In this document: piece after piece, positions 57,694-64,000 of the stretch
Layout: every line of letters starts with the position of its first letter
How positions within the stretch are numbered: the first letter of the stretch is position 1
Assembly (NCBI RefSeq): GCF_001467695.1
Contig: NZ_LNYE01000029.1
Span: forward strand, 324,759-388,758
Source of the DNA: Legionella gratiana
GTDB lineage: Bacteria > Pseudomonadota > Gammaproteobacteria > Legionellales > Legionellaceae
Direction of reading: 5' to 3'
DNA length: 64,000 nt
Notes under the pieces: model-generated
Database searches by the model: none
What the model was told of the DNA's origin: nothing
Seen by the model: the letters and a program-made list of their open reading frames with translations, nothing else
Translations under genes and position numbers: made by a program

Positions 57694-58767
57694 ATGGCAA
57701 GACATCGTTTTTCGGGATTTATTTCTTTTATTGTATGTTTTATTCTGACTTTTCCAGGATACAGTTTAAGTGTAAACTCGCTACTTCCAGATGAGCAAAA
57801 CACAGTAACTGTTTTCCATGAGGCATCGCCAAAAGTAGTTTATGTTCACAGGTTAGCAACTGTAACCAATAAATCTTTAAAAAAAATGCAAATACCCGCT
57901 GGTGCAGGTTCTGGTATTATCTGGAATAACGGTGGTTATATAGTAACAAATTATCATGTGATAAAAGGAGCTGATAAGTTAGCAGTTACTTTAGGTAAGC
58001 TGACTGTACCTGCAAAAGTGGTTGGTGCTGAACCACGCAAGGATATTGCAGTTTTAAAGATTGAATCGCCACAAGCATTGGCTTTACTAAAGCAGTTTAA
58101 GCCCTTTGAAATAGTTCATCTTAGTGATCTCATGGTGGGACAAAAAGCAATTGCAATAGGTAATCCTTTTGGTCTCGATCATAGTTTATCAAAAGGGGTT
58201 ATTTCTGCATTAGGCAGGAAAGTTCCAGGAATAGGTGGTGTTACCATTCGCAATATGATTCAAACAGATACACCAATCAACCCAGGTAATTCGGGTGGCC
58301 CATTATTAAATAGTGCAGGTCAATTAATTGGTATGAACACTATGATTTATTCTAATTCAGGCTCGTCTGCTGGAATTGGTTTTGCTGTTCCTGCTGATGA
58401 TATTGAGCGTATTGTAACGCAAATTATTAGAAATGGTCGTGTTGTTTTATCTGGGATCGGTATCCAAAGTGTTCCATCTAATATTGCTCATCGATTAGGA
58501 ATACATAAAGGGATATTAATTGCAGATGTTTTACCAAATACACCTGCAAGCAAAGCGCATTTGCATGGTACTCACAAAGACGCTTGGGGACGTATTGAAT
58601 TAGGTGATATTATTGTAGCATTGAATGGCCATGCGGTCCGTAACTATGATGTTTTGTATAACATGCTTACTGAAATCAAAGTGGGTGAACAAGTGACTGT
58701 ATCTATTCAACGTGGTAATAAGCAAATGGATGTAAAAATGAAAACAATTGATATAGCTGGAATTTAG
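57694..58767 (+). CDS. HtrA/Deg-family serine protease with one PDZ domain
   Basis: A 357-residue periplasmic protease. A signal peptide or anchor (about 8-28) is followed by a trypsin-like domain with the triad His88 (TNYHV), Asp117 (RKDIAV) and Ser200 (GNSGGPL), and one C-terminal PDZ domain (about 265-350). It is closest in size to DegS, but the family has several single-PDZ members. GGAGGAG before the ATG at 57694 selects the 13th codon of the longer frame. Confidence 0.92.
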   Translation: MARHRFSGFISFIVCFILTFPGYSLSVNSLLPDEQNTVTVFHEASPKVVYVHRLATVTNKSLKKMQIPAGAGSGIIWNNGGYIVTNYHVIKGADKLAVTLGKLTVPAKVVGAEPRKDIAVLKIESPQALALLKQFKPFEIVHLSDLMVGQKAIAIGNPFGLDHSLSKGVISALGRKVPGIGGVTIRNMIQTDTPINPGNSGGPLLNSAGQLIGMNTMIYSNSGSSAGIGFAVPADDIERIVTQIIRNGRVVLSGIGIQSVPSNIAHRLGIHKGILIADVLPNTPASKAHLHGTHKDAWGRIELGDIIVALNGHAVRNYDVLYNMLTEIKVGEQVTVSIQRGNKQMDVKMKTIDIAGI

Positions 58768-58838
58768 AGTCCTGAGTGCAGTGAGGATGATTCAAGTTTT
58801 TCTCACTGCACAAGGACGATATACTCGGGAGAATAAGG

Positions 58839-59381
58839 ATGTTATTGAATAAAGATGATTCACTTTTATTATTGATTGATGTACAAGAAAAATTAACGCC
58901 AGCCGTACTTAATTATGTAGCATTGATCGCACGCTGTGAATGGTTACTTAAATTAGCACAAAGACTTGAGATTCCTATTCTGGTTAGCGAACAATATCCA
59001 CAAGGTCTTGGTTCAACTCTGAAGCAATTCCAACCTTATTTTAATCAACAAGAATGTATCGACAAGGTCTGCTTTTCTTGCATGAGCGAGCCCAAATATA
59101 TAGAACGTCTAAAAAAATTCCAAAAAAAACAACTCATTCTTATAGGGATTGAAACTCATGTTTGTGTGTTGCAAACTGCATTAGAAATGAAAAAAGAGGG
59201 ATATGATGTTTTTGTAGTTGTTGATGCAGTAAGTTGTCGTGGTGAACAAAATATGAAATATGGATTAAAAAGAATGAAACAAGAAGGAGTTTATCTAGTC
59301 ACTTCGGAAATGGTATTTTTTGAATGGCTAAAGAAAGCCGGCACTGCCGAGTTCAAAATGTTAAGTAAAGAATTTTTCTAG
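58839..59381 (+). CDS. Isochorismatase-family cysteine hydrolase
   Basis: A 180-residue cysteine hydrolase. The triad Asp14 (LLIDVQEKL), Lys76 (CIDKVCFSC) and Cys109 (IETHVCVLQ) is complete, with GIETHVCV diagnostic. It looks like YcaC-type members whose natural substrates are unknown. It precedes the SDR gene by 22 bases, so the two may share a transcript. Confidence 0.9.
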   Translation: MLLNKDDSLLLLIDVQEKLTPAVLNYVALIARCEWLLKLAQRLEIPILVSEQYPQGLGSTLKQFQPYFNQQECIDKVCFSCMSEPKYIERLKKFQKKQLILIGIETHVCVLQTALEMKKEGYDVFVVVDAVSCRGEQNMKYGLKRMKQEGVYLVTSEMVFFEWLKKAGTAEFKMLSKEFF

Positions 59382-59403
59382 GATAATTCATGGAGAGTAG
59401 ATA

Positions 59404-60147
59404 GTGAATTTTTTAAATCAAATTGCTTTAATTACTGGTGGCGCTTCAGGTATGGGAAAAGCTTGTGTTCAATACTTACAGCAACGTGGAATGCGTGTTG
59501 TTGTTTGGGATAAGCAAGTTGATGAGCAAAGTGCAGCAGATTTATTTATTAGTTGTGATGTGACCTTTGATGAATCTGCCGAAAAAGCAATGCAGCAGAC
59601 GATAGAGCAATTAGGAGTACCTCGAGTTTGTGTTAATTGTGCTGGAATTGCCCCTGCAAAGCGCATTGTTGGACGAGAGGGACCTATGCCTTTAGCTGCT
59701 TTTAAACAAGTAATTGATATAAATCTTATTGGTACTTTTAATGTAATGAGGGTAGCTGCTCATGCGATGAGCAATCTGGAATTGGAGAGTAATTCCCATG
59801 AGCGAGGTGTGATTATTAATACTGCTTCGATTGCTGCATTTGAAGGTCAAATTGGTCAGGCTGCTTACAGCGCCTCCAAAGGCGGAGTTGTTGCTATGAC
59901 TCTTCCCGCAGCTCGCGAGCTAGCTCAGTTTGCGATTCGTGTAAATACTATCGCTCCTGGTTTGATTGCCACGCCGATGCTGTTGAATATGCCTCAAGAG
60001 GTGCAAGATAACTTAGTGGCGACAATGACTTTTCCAAAACGCTTTGGAAAGCCTAGTGAATTTGCTGCATTGGTTGCTCATGTTATTGAAAATGAGATGA
60101 TAAATGGAGAAGTGATACGTCTCGATGGGGCTCTTCGCATGCAGTAG
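59404..60147 (+). CDS. Short-chain dehydrogenase (3-hydroxyacyl-CoA dehydrogenase type II-like)
   Basis: A 247-residue Rossmann-fold oxidoreductase. TGGASGMG (11-18), NCAG (78-81), Ser142, Tyr155 and Lys159 (YSASK) form the cofactor and active sites. NTASIAAFEGQIGQAAYSASKGGVVAMTLPAARELAQFAIRVNTIAPG in pieces matches the HSD17B10/fadB2 group acting on short hydroxyacyl-CoAs. GTG start with GGAG upstream. Its TAG stop runs straight into a palindrome. Confidence 0.9.
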   Translation: MNFLNQIALITGGASGMGKACVQYLQQRGMRVVVWDKQVDEQSAADLFISCDVTFDESAEKAMQQTIEQLGVPRVCVNCAGIAPAKRIVGREGPMPLAAFKQVIDINLIGTFNVMRVAAHAMSNLELESNSHERGVIINTASIAAFEGQIGQAAYSASKGGVVAMTLPAARELAQFAIRVNTIAPGLIATPMLLNMPQEVQDNLVATMTFPKRFGKPSEFAALVAHVIENEMINGEVIRLDGALRMQ

Positions 60148-60235
60148 ACTTCGTTCCAAACTCTACTGTACACTCCGGTTCTGCGCTTCGGTCCTTCTCG
60201 CACTTCCCTCACTACAGCGAGTTTGGAACGAAGTC
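60145..60235. repeat. Family E palindrome, copy 1
   Basis: GACTTCGTTCCAAACTC and its exact complement GAGTTTGGAACGAAGTC flank a 55-base centre containing TGTACACTCCGGTTCTGCGC. The left arm begins in the SDR stop codon. The centre and the right arm recur at 61191-61333. The 17-bp stem may end transcription between the convergent SDR and FlgM-like genes. Confidence 0.75.
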
Positions 60236-60269
60236 CAGCGAATATAGTTTTCTCCTTCGGAATAATTGA

Positions 60270-60285
60270 GCGCGCTATTGCGCGC
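60270..60285. terminator. Small GC hairpin at the end of the FlgM-like gene
   Basis: GCGCGC, loop TATT, GCGCGC: a 6-bp perfect GC stem ten bases past the stop of the minus-strand gene. It is followed on that strand by TCAATTATT, a poor T-run, so termination is only plausible. Confidence 0.5.
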
Positions 60286-60295
60286 AAATTACTGT

Positions 60296-60586
60296 TTAAT
60301 CAACAGTGGTAGGTTCCTTTAACATTCTCATGGCAATTCTGTCACTATCAATCTGATAATTGCCTAGTGCAATTTCGGCTTTAAAATATAAAACACGAGC
60401 CTCATTAATTTCTGACATTTCTTTCAGAGAGTTTTTTATTGCTTCTAATTGTTTAGAAGTTTCATGTATGTTGATAGGTGATAAAGGGGTATCAACTAAT
60501 TGTTTCATTTCTTGAGGTATTATTTTTAAATGATTGTCCCTATCTATTGTCTTTACAACTGTTGCATCACTGATTTGATTCGACAT
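60296..60586 (-). CDS. flgM: FlgM-like anti-sigma-28 factor
   Basis: A 96-residue protein. The last third, INEARVLYFKAEIALGNYQ then IDSDRIAMRMLKE (60-91), has the FlgM pattern of R-V-x(2)-hydrophobic-K-x-I-x-x-G-x-Y-x-hydrophobic-D-x(2)-I-A, the part that binds sigma-28 (FliA). The N-terminus is polar and disordered-looking, as in FlgM. An exact sigma-28 consensus promoter lies upstream at 60619-60645, which supports membership of the flagellar regulon. GAGGA precedes the ATG. No flagellar gene is adjacent: usual partners flgA and flgN are absent, so this may be a second or relocated flgM. It is my reading of the pattern, not a database match. Confidence 0.8.
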   Translation of the reverse strand: MSNQISDATVVKTIDRDNHLKIIPQEMKQLVDTPLSPINIHETSKQLEAIKNSLKEMSEINEARVLYFKAEIALGNYQIDSDRIAMRMLKEPTTVD

Positions 60587-60618
60587 AATTTATCCTCAAG
60601 TACATTCGACTTTTAGGG

Positions 60619-60645
60619 TTATCGGCACTTTTTAAAAAAACTTTA
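60619..60645 (-). promoter_or_regulatory. Sigma-28 (FliA) promoter of the FlgM-like gene
   Basis: On the minus strand TAAAGTTT (60645-60638), 11 bases, then GCCGATAA (60626-60619) matches the enterobacterial sigma-28 consensus TAAAGTTT-N11-GCCGATAA at all 16 positions. The start codon is 33 bases beyond the -10 box. Confidence 0.9.
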
Positions 60646-60763
60646 GTAATTTATATTTTTAATTGCTTTACCTATAGAACTCTTTCTTACTTGCAAAAAA
60701 TAGTAAAATACTTAGTATGTTTTTTTGATGAAATCAGATGCCAATTTTAGGAGTGTATAAATA

Positions 60764-61126
60764 GTGATTCGTTTCAGTTTTTATATAGTAACTTTATTAA
60801 TTTTCCAGATATCAGCCTATGCTGAAAGTCATCACCCTCAGGAATTTTTACAATCAATTAGTGGTACCAAAAACGAAGGCAAACAAATTTATGATCATTT
60901 CTGTGTGAATTGTCATGCGATTAAACCTTTAATTCCTATTGGTGCTCCAAGAGTTGGTGATAAAGACGATTGGGAAACACGTTTAAAGCAAGGAATGAGC
61001 GTTCTTTTTAAGCATACAAATGAGGGATTAAATGCAATGCCCTCCAGAGGTGGATGTTTTGAATGCTCCGATAAACAACTCATGTTGGCTATCCAATACA
61101 TGTTACCCAACCAATCTGAAAAATAG
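60764..61126 (+). CDS. Cytochrome c5-family protein
   Basis: A 120-residue periplasmic monohaem cytochrome. A signal peptide (about 1-20, ending AYA) is followed by the haem site CVNCH (47-51). The axial Met is in LNAMPSRGGC, and a second Cys pair (GGCFEC) matches cytochrome c5 proteins, which have an extra disulfide. GTG start with AGGAG upstream. It is divergent from the FlgM-like gene. Confidence 0.9.
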   Translation: MIRFSFYIVTLLIFQISAYAESHHPQEFLQSISGTKNEGKQIYDHFCVNCHAIKPLIPIGAPRVGDKDDWETRLKQGMSVLFKHTNEGLNAMPSRGGCFECSDKQLMLAIQYMLPNQSEK

Positions 61127-61190
61127 CCAGAAAAATCAGTGCAATGAGCACTCGTTGTGGATTCAACTGCCGATTTTAGGATAATCATCA

Positions 61191-61333
61191 GACCTCTTCG
61201 GAAACTCTACTCCAGTGGAGAATTGCTTCGTCGATACGGTGCTCGAATTCTCATGCACTTACATGTACACTCCGGTTCTGCGCTCCGTGTCTCCTCGCAT
61301 TTCTCTCACTGTAGCGAGTTTTCGAAGAAGTCT
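61191..61333. repeat. Family E palindrome, copy 2
   Basis: GACCTCTTCGGAAACTC on the left and GAGTTTTCGAAGAAGTC on the right are imperfect complements. TGTACACTCCGGTTCTGCGC near 61264 and CTCACTGTAGCGAGTTT near 61306 match copy 1. This copy carries an extra inner segment with TCCAGTGGAGAATTGC and AATTCTCATGCACT. Confidence 0.7.
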
Positions 61334-61393
61334 TCATATCCCTTTGAGAGGTCATAAAAAATACAGAAAATAAAAAAAAATTACAAAAAAGCC

Positions 61394-61420
61394 TAAACCT
61401 ATTTTTAAAACTCCCGATAA
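61394..61420 (+). promoter_or_regulatory. Sigma-28-like promoter of the L,D-transpeptidase gene
   Basis: TAAACCTA (61394-61401), 11 bases, CCCGATAA (61413-61420). The -10 box matches 7 of 8 consensus positions, the TAAA core of the -35 box is exact, and the spacing is ideal. The GTG start is 28 bases beyond. Confidence 0.7.
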
Positions 61421-61448
61421 AGAATATAAATAAAGAGGGAGAAATAAC

Positions 61449-62006
61449 GTGAAAAAATATCTCGTGTTAGTTCCAGTATGTGCATTAGCAACATCTTGTG
61501 CCTCTATGGATCGATCAGTGCCTATTGTGGATGACGCAGGTTATACTCACTATACAATGAGCATGTCGGCTGACCATAAAGGCTCTAATTATTTTCCATT
61601 GAAAAGAGAAGCCACAGGAAAAAAAGTTATTATATTTGATCCTAAAGCAACGGCATGGGCTGCTTATGATAAAGAGGGAAACAGGGTAAACACAGGAAGT
61701 GCTTCTGGAGGTCAGGATTTTTGTGAAGATGAAGGAAAACCCTGCCATACTGTGACCGGAACCTATAGTATTTACTCTAAAAAAGGCGAGGATTGTACCT
61801 CTAGCCTTTATCCTCTTGAAACGCATGGGGGAGCTAGAATGCCCTATTGTATGCATTTTCACGGAGCATATTCCATCCATGCAGCATATGAAGTTCCTAA
61901 TTACAACGCAAGCCATGGGTGTATTCGCGTTTTACCGAGTGCCGCAAAATGGTTAAATGAGGATTTCGCCGATATTGGAACAACAGTAATTGTAAAGCCT
62001 TACTAA
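61449..62006 (+). CDS. L,D-transpeptidase (YkuD domain) lipoprotein
   Basis: A 185-residue lipoprotein: signal ending LATSC (Cys17), then a YkuD domain. The catalytic motif is HGAYSIHAAYEVPNYNASHGCIRV in parts, with His144, His156 and Cys158 in SHGCIR. It forms 3-3 cross-links in peptidoglycan or attaches proteins to it. Unlike many members there is no separate LysM domain. GTG start with GGGAG upstream. A sigma-28-like promoter suggests expression with flagella. Confidence 0.9.
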   Translation: MKKYLVLVPVCALATSCASMDRSVPIVDDAGYTHYTMSMSADHKGSNYFPLKREATGKKVIIFDPKATAWAAYDKEGNRVNTGSASGGQDFCEDEGKPCHTVTGTYSIYSKKGEDCTSSLYPLETHGGARMPYCMHFHGAYSIHAAYEVPNYNASHGCIRVLPSAAKWLNEDFADIGTTVIVKPY

Positions 62007-62028
62007 AAACCAGGCAGTATCTCCTCTT

Positions 62029-62057
62029 GCCCTGCAAATGCAGGGCTTTTTTTATTT
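62029..62057 (+). terminator. Terminator of the L,D-transpeptidase gene
   Basis: GCCCTGC, loop AAAT, GCAGGGC, followed by TTTTTTTATTTT: a strong factor-independent terminator about 22 bases past the stop codon. Confidence 0.92.
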
Positions 62058-62214
62058 TATTGATAATAAAACAAACCATCCTACAGGGGATAATTCTATA
62101 TACTGCTTCGATTCTAGTTTGGCTGTATGCATCTACTGTTTTTTTACACGAACAACTTGCTAATAACCTGATCGACATTTACTATCGTATATTTTAAATC
62201 GGATCTGATTAGTT

Positions 62215-62982
62215 ATGATTCTTTGTATTGATGTTGGAAACTCTCATATTTATGGCGGTGTTTTTGATGGTGATGAGATAAAGTTGCGTTTTCGCCACAC
62301 ATCTAAAATAAGTACCTCAGACGAATTAGGTATCTTTTTAAAAAGTGTTTTGCGTGAAAATAATTGTTTACCAGAATCCATTAAACAAATTGGCATTTGT
62401 TCCGTTGTTCCTCAAATTGACTATTCTTTGCGTGCAGCGTGTGTTAAGTATTTTTCTATAGAACCCTTTTTATTACAGGCAGGAGTTAAAACGGGATTAA
62501 ATATTAAGTACCGTAACCCTGTGGAAGTTGGCGCAGATAGAATTGCCAATGCAATTGCAACAACTCACCTTTATCCTAATCAAAATTCGATCGTTATTGA
62601 TTTTGGTACTGCAACTACTATTTGTGTTATCAGTGCGCAAAAAGCCTATATGGGCGGGGCAATTTTACCAGGAGTTAGGCTCTCAGTAGATGCTTTGTCC
62701 AAAAATACTGCAAAATTACCAGCAGTAGAAATAATAAAAATAGAAAACCCAATAGGACGTTCAACTATAGAGAGCATACAATCAGGGGTTTATTATGGTG
62801 TTCTTGGTGCTTGCCGTGAGTTGATTCAACGTATGATTCAAGAGGTTTTTGGTGCAGAAAAGACGTTAATCTTAGCTACCGGAGGATTTGCGTCATTATT
62901 TGAGAAACAAGGTTTGTATGATCATTTGGTTCCTGATTTAGTGCTGCAAGGAATACGTTTGGCTGCTTTGATGAATAATTGA
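62215..62982 (+). CDS. coaX: Type III pantothenate kinase
   Basis: A 255-residue ASKHA-fold kinase that phosphorylates pantothenate at the first step of coenzyme A synthesis. The phosphate motif DVGNSHIYGGVFD (5-17), GADRIANAIA and the DFGTATTICVIS motif are intact, with GGAILPGVRLSVDALS in the centre. CoaX is the pantothenate kinase type found in Legionella. It is transcribed alone. Confidence 0.96.
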   Translation: MILCIDVGNSHIYGGVFDGDEIKLRFRHTSKISTSDELGIFLKSVLRENNCLPESIKQIGICSVVPQIDYSLRAACVKYFSIEPFLLQAGVKTGLNIKYRNPVEVGADRIANAIATTHLYPNQNSIVIDFGTATTICVISAQKAYMGGAILPGVRLSVDALSKNTAKLPAVEIIKIENPIGRSTIESIQSGVYYGVLGACRELIQRMIQEVFGAEKTLILATGGFASLFEKQGLYDHLVPDLVLQGIRLAALMNN

Positions 62983-63059
62983 TTCTGGTGAATCATTTTT
63001 ACTCATATAAGATAATGATTCAGTTGCAACTCAACAAGCCCAGAATTCGCTTTTTCAGA

Positions 63060-64000
63060 CTACATTGTCCATTTTATTTTATGGGTTTCACCGCTTATCA
63101 ATTGACTGGCAGGTTTATCAATTTTCTTTGAAAGTTGTTGGTGATGAATTAAATCTTTCAAGTTATCTGCGGGGTGTCTACTCAATGCCTCTTTGAGCTT
63201 AATATCATAAAGTTCTTTTAATCCAGATAATACTTTTTTATGGGCTTTTGAATCACTTGATTTACCTTTAAATAAACTAAATCCTTCAGGCATAAAATTT
63301 TTGGGGGTACGGATAGTATTTTTCTTGATTTCCATATATAAATCATTAAGTTGCCCCATTGCAACTAATGGATTTTTACTTAGTTTTTTATTTAAGAGCT
63401 GTTTAAATTCTTCATATTGTTCTAAAATCAACTCAGATTCACATTTTTTAAGAAATTTCGTAGGTTGGACAATATTTGTATGGACGCCATTTTTCATTAA
63501 GAGAACAGATAGATGACAAAAATTCTTTGATAAGGCACAATCCAATGTTGTTGCGTTGTTTCCATCTGCCGTTTTTAAATTTACCTTTTCTTTTATAGAT
63601 AACATAGTTAACTCAATAAATTTTTCTTCTGAAAATGAACTGTAGGAATTGAGTGCCTCATGCAATGGATTTCTGCCGTTAGAATTTCTCTCATGGAGCA
63701 AAGCTCTCTTGGTATTTACCAGCTCTTGTATTATCGGTAACTCACATCGCCCCATTGCATGATGCAAAATATTATTCTCAAATTTATCTTTATGGTCGAG
63801 ACTCGCCCCTCTATCCATTAATATTTTTGTTATATTATAATCTCTGATTGCACTAAAAATAGGAGTTTTATTCGAACCATCTTCACGATTAATGAGAAGT
63901 GGATTTTCGTCTGTTATTATTTTTATCAAATTTACCCAATGAGCTGGATTTGAATAAAAAACAAAATGTAATATTGAGCTATTATCATTACTCGTTAAGT
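63060..64000 (-). CDS. Ankyrin-repeat protein, 5' end outside window
   Basis: The reading frame is open to base 64000 with no stop or convincing start, so at least 313 residues are visible and the N-terminus lies beyond. Ankyrin repeats are readable: SNPAHWVNLIKIITDENPLL, GSNKTPIFSAIRDYNITKILMDRG, FENNILHHAMGRCELPIIQELVN, NGRNPLHEALNSY and NNATTLDCALSKNFCHLSVLLMKNG. The C-terminal 130 residues are charged and lack repeats. A TTG at 63929 lies inside a repeat, so is not the start. Ankyrin proteins are frequent among Legionella effectors, and this one is a candidate by context only. Confidence 0.85.
   Translation of the reverse strand, partial: LTSNDNSSILHFVFYSNPAHWVNLIKIITDENPLLINREDGSNKTPIFSAIRDYNITKILMDRGASLDHKDKFENNILHHAMGRCELPIIQELVNTKRALLHERNSNGRNPLHEALNSYSSFSEEKFIELTMLSIKEKVNLKTADGNNATTLDCALSKNFCHLSVLLMKNGVHTNIVQPTKFLKKCESELILEQYEEFKQLLNKKLSKNPLVAMGQLNDLYMEIKKNTIRTPKNFMPEGFSLFKGKSSDSKAHKKVLSGLKELYDIKLKEALSRHPADNLKDLIHHQQLSKKIDKPASQLISGETHKIKWTM

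Larger units (their letters stand above)
61127..61448. other. Spacer with a family E palindrome and a sigma-28-like promoter
   Basis: After the cytochrome gene this 322-base stretch holds the second family E palindrome (61191-61333), a short AT-rich segment and the promoter-like pair at 61394-61420 that serves the L,D-transpeptidase gene. A plus-strand ORF of 66 codons across the palindrome is not credible. Confidence 0.6.

Noticed and set aside
61157-61357. Plus-strand ORF of 66 codons after the cytochrome gene
   Set aside because: It lies across a family E palindrome and resembles translated repeat sequence.

Overview
The window looks like a chromosomal segment of a Legionella-type gammaproteobacterium. 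It is AT-rich, and its genes include a type II secretion C protein (LspC-like), a Sel1-repeat lipoprotein, an ankyrin-repeat protein, a cytosolic GDSL hydrolase, and several large, low-complexity, Lys/Glu-rich proteins with no clear family of the kind that often turn out to be Dot/Icm substrates. Species assignment is inference. No prophage, complete insertion sequence, tRNA or CRISPR array was seen.

Layout. 1-1540: 3' part of a 23S rRNA gene, the 5S gene and its terminator. 1541-6645: a repeat-bearing spacer, a large unknown protein with kinase-like sequence marks, a coiled-coil protein, then gor and a gamma-carbonic-anhydrase-like gene. 7004-13043: GDSL hydrolase, Ohr, exported metallophosphoesterase, PBP4-type DacB and a ParB without ParA. 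13299-18094, all on the minus strand: an amino-acid permease, then upp, URC4 and URC1, which together form a uracil-degradation (URC) set. 18478-20356: MAPEG protein, Bcr/CflA exporter and a stand-alone acyl carrier protein. 20683-30879: a tail-anchored unknown, a TPR protein, valS and an RND pump with its adaptor. 31091-37145: small exported proteins, glyA-nrdR, nusB-thiL-pgpA and an AI-2E-family membrane protein. 37368-48209: outer-membrane barrel, unknown protein, nadE, SWIM/SNF2 helicase, DUF2147 protein, dnaB-alr. 48476-56382: glycine-zipper lipoprotein, GNAT, YhhQ, small membrane protein, dapD-dapE, a Cys/Met PLP enzyme, lspC-sel1, mutY. 56613-64000: unknown protein, HtrA-like protease, isochorismatase, SDR, a FlgM-like protein, cytochrome c5, L,D-transpeptidase, coaX and an ankyrin gene running off the end.

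The most notable points are these. (1) The small minus-strand gene at 60296-60586 has a FlgM-like C-terminus and is preceded by an exact match to the sigma-28 (FliA) consensus. The nearby L,D-transpeptidase also has a well-spaced sigma-28-like promoter. This suggests a small flagellar-regulon outpost away from flagellar genes. (2) Spacers carry several families of palindromic repeats. One resembles a BIME, and its terminal repeat supplies stop codons, and in dapE the last residues, of neighbouring genes. Another looks like a MITE with flanking TA and sits inside the URC cluster. A third forms bidirectional terminator-like cassettes. (3) The URC1-URC4-upp set suggests use of uracil as a nitrogen source. 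(4) Several unknown proteins are candidate effectors.
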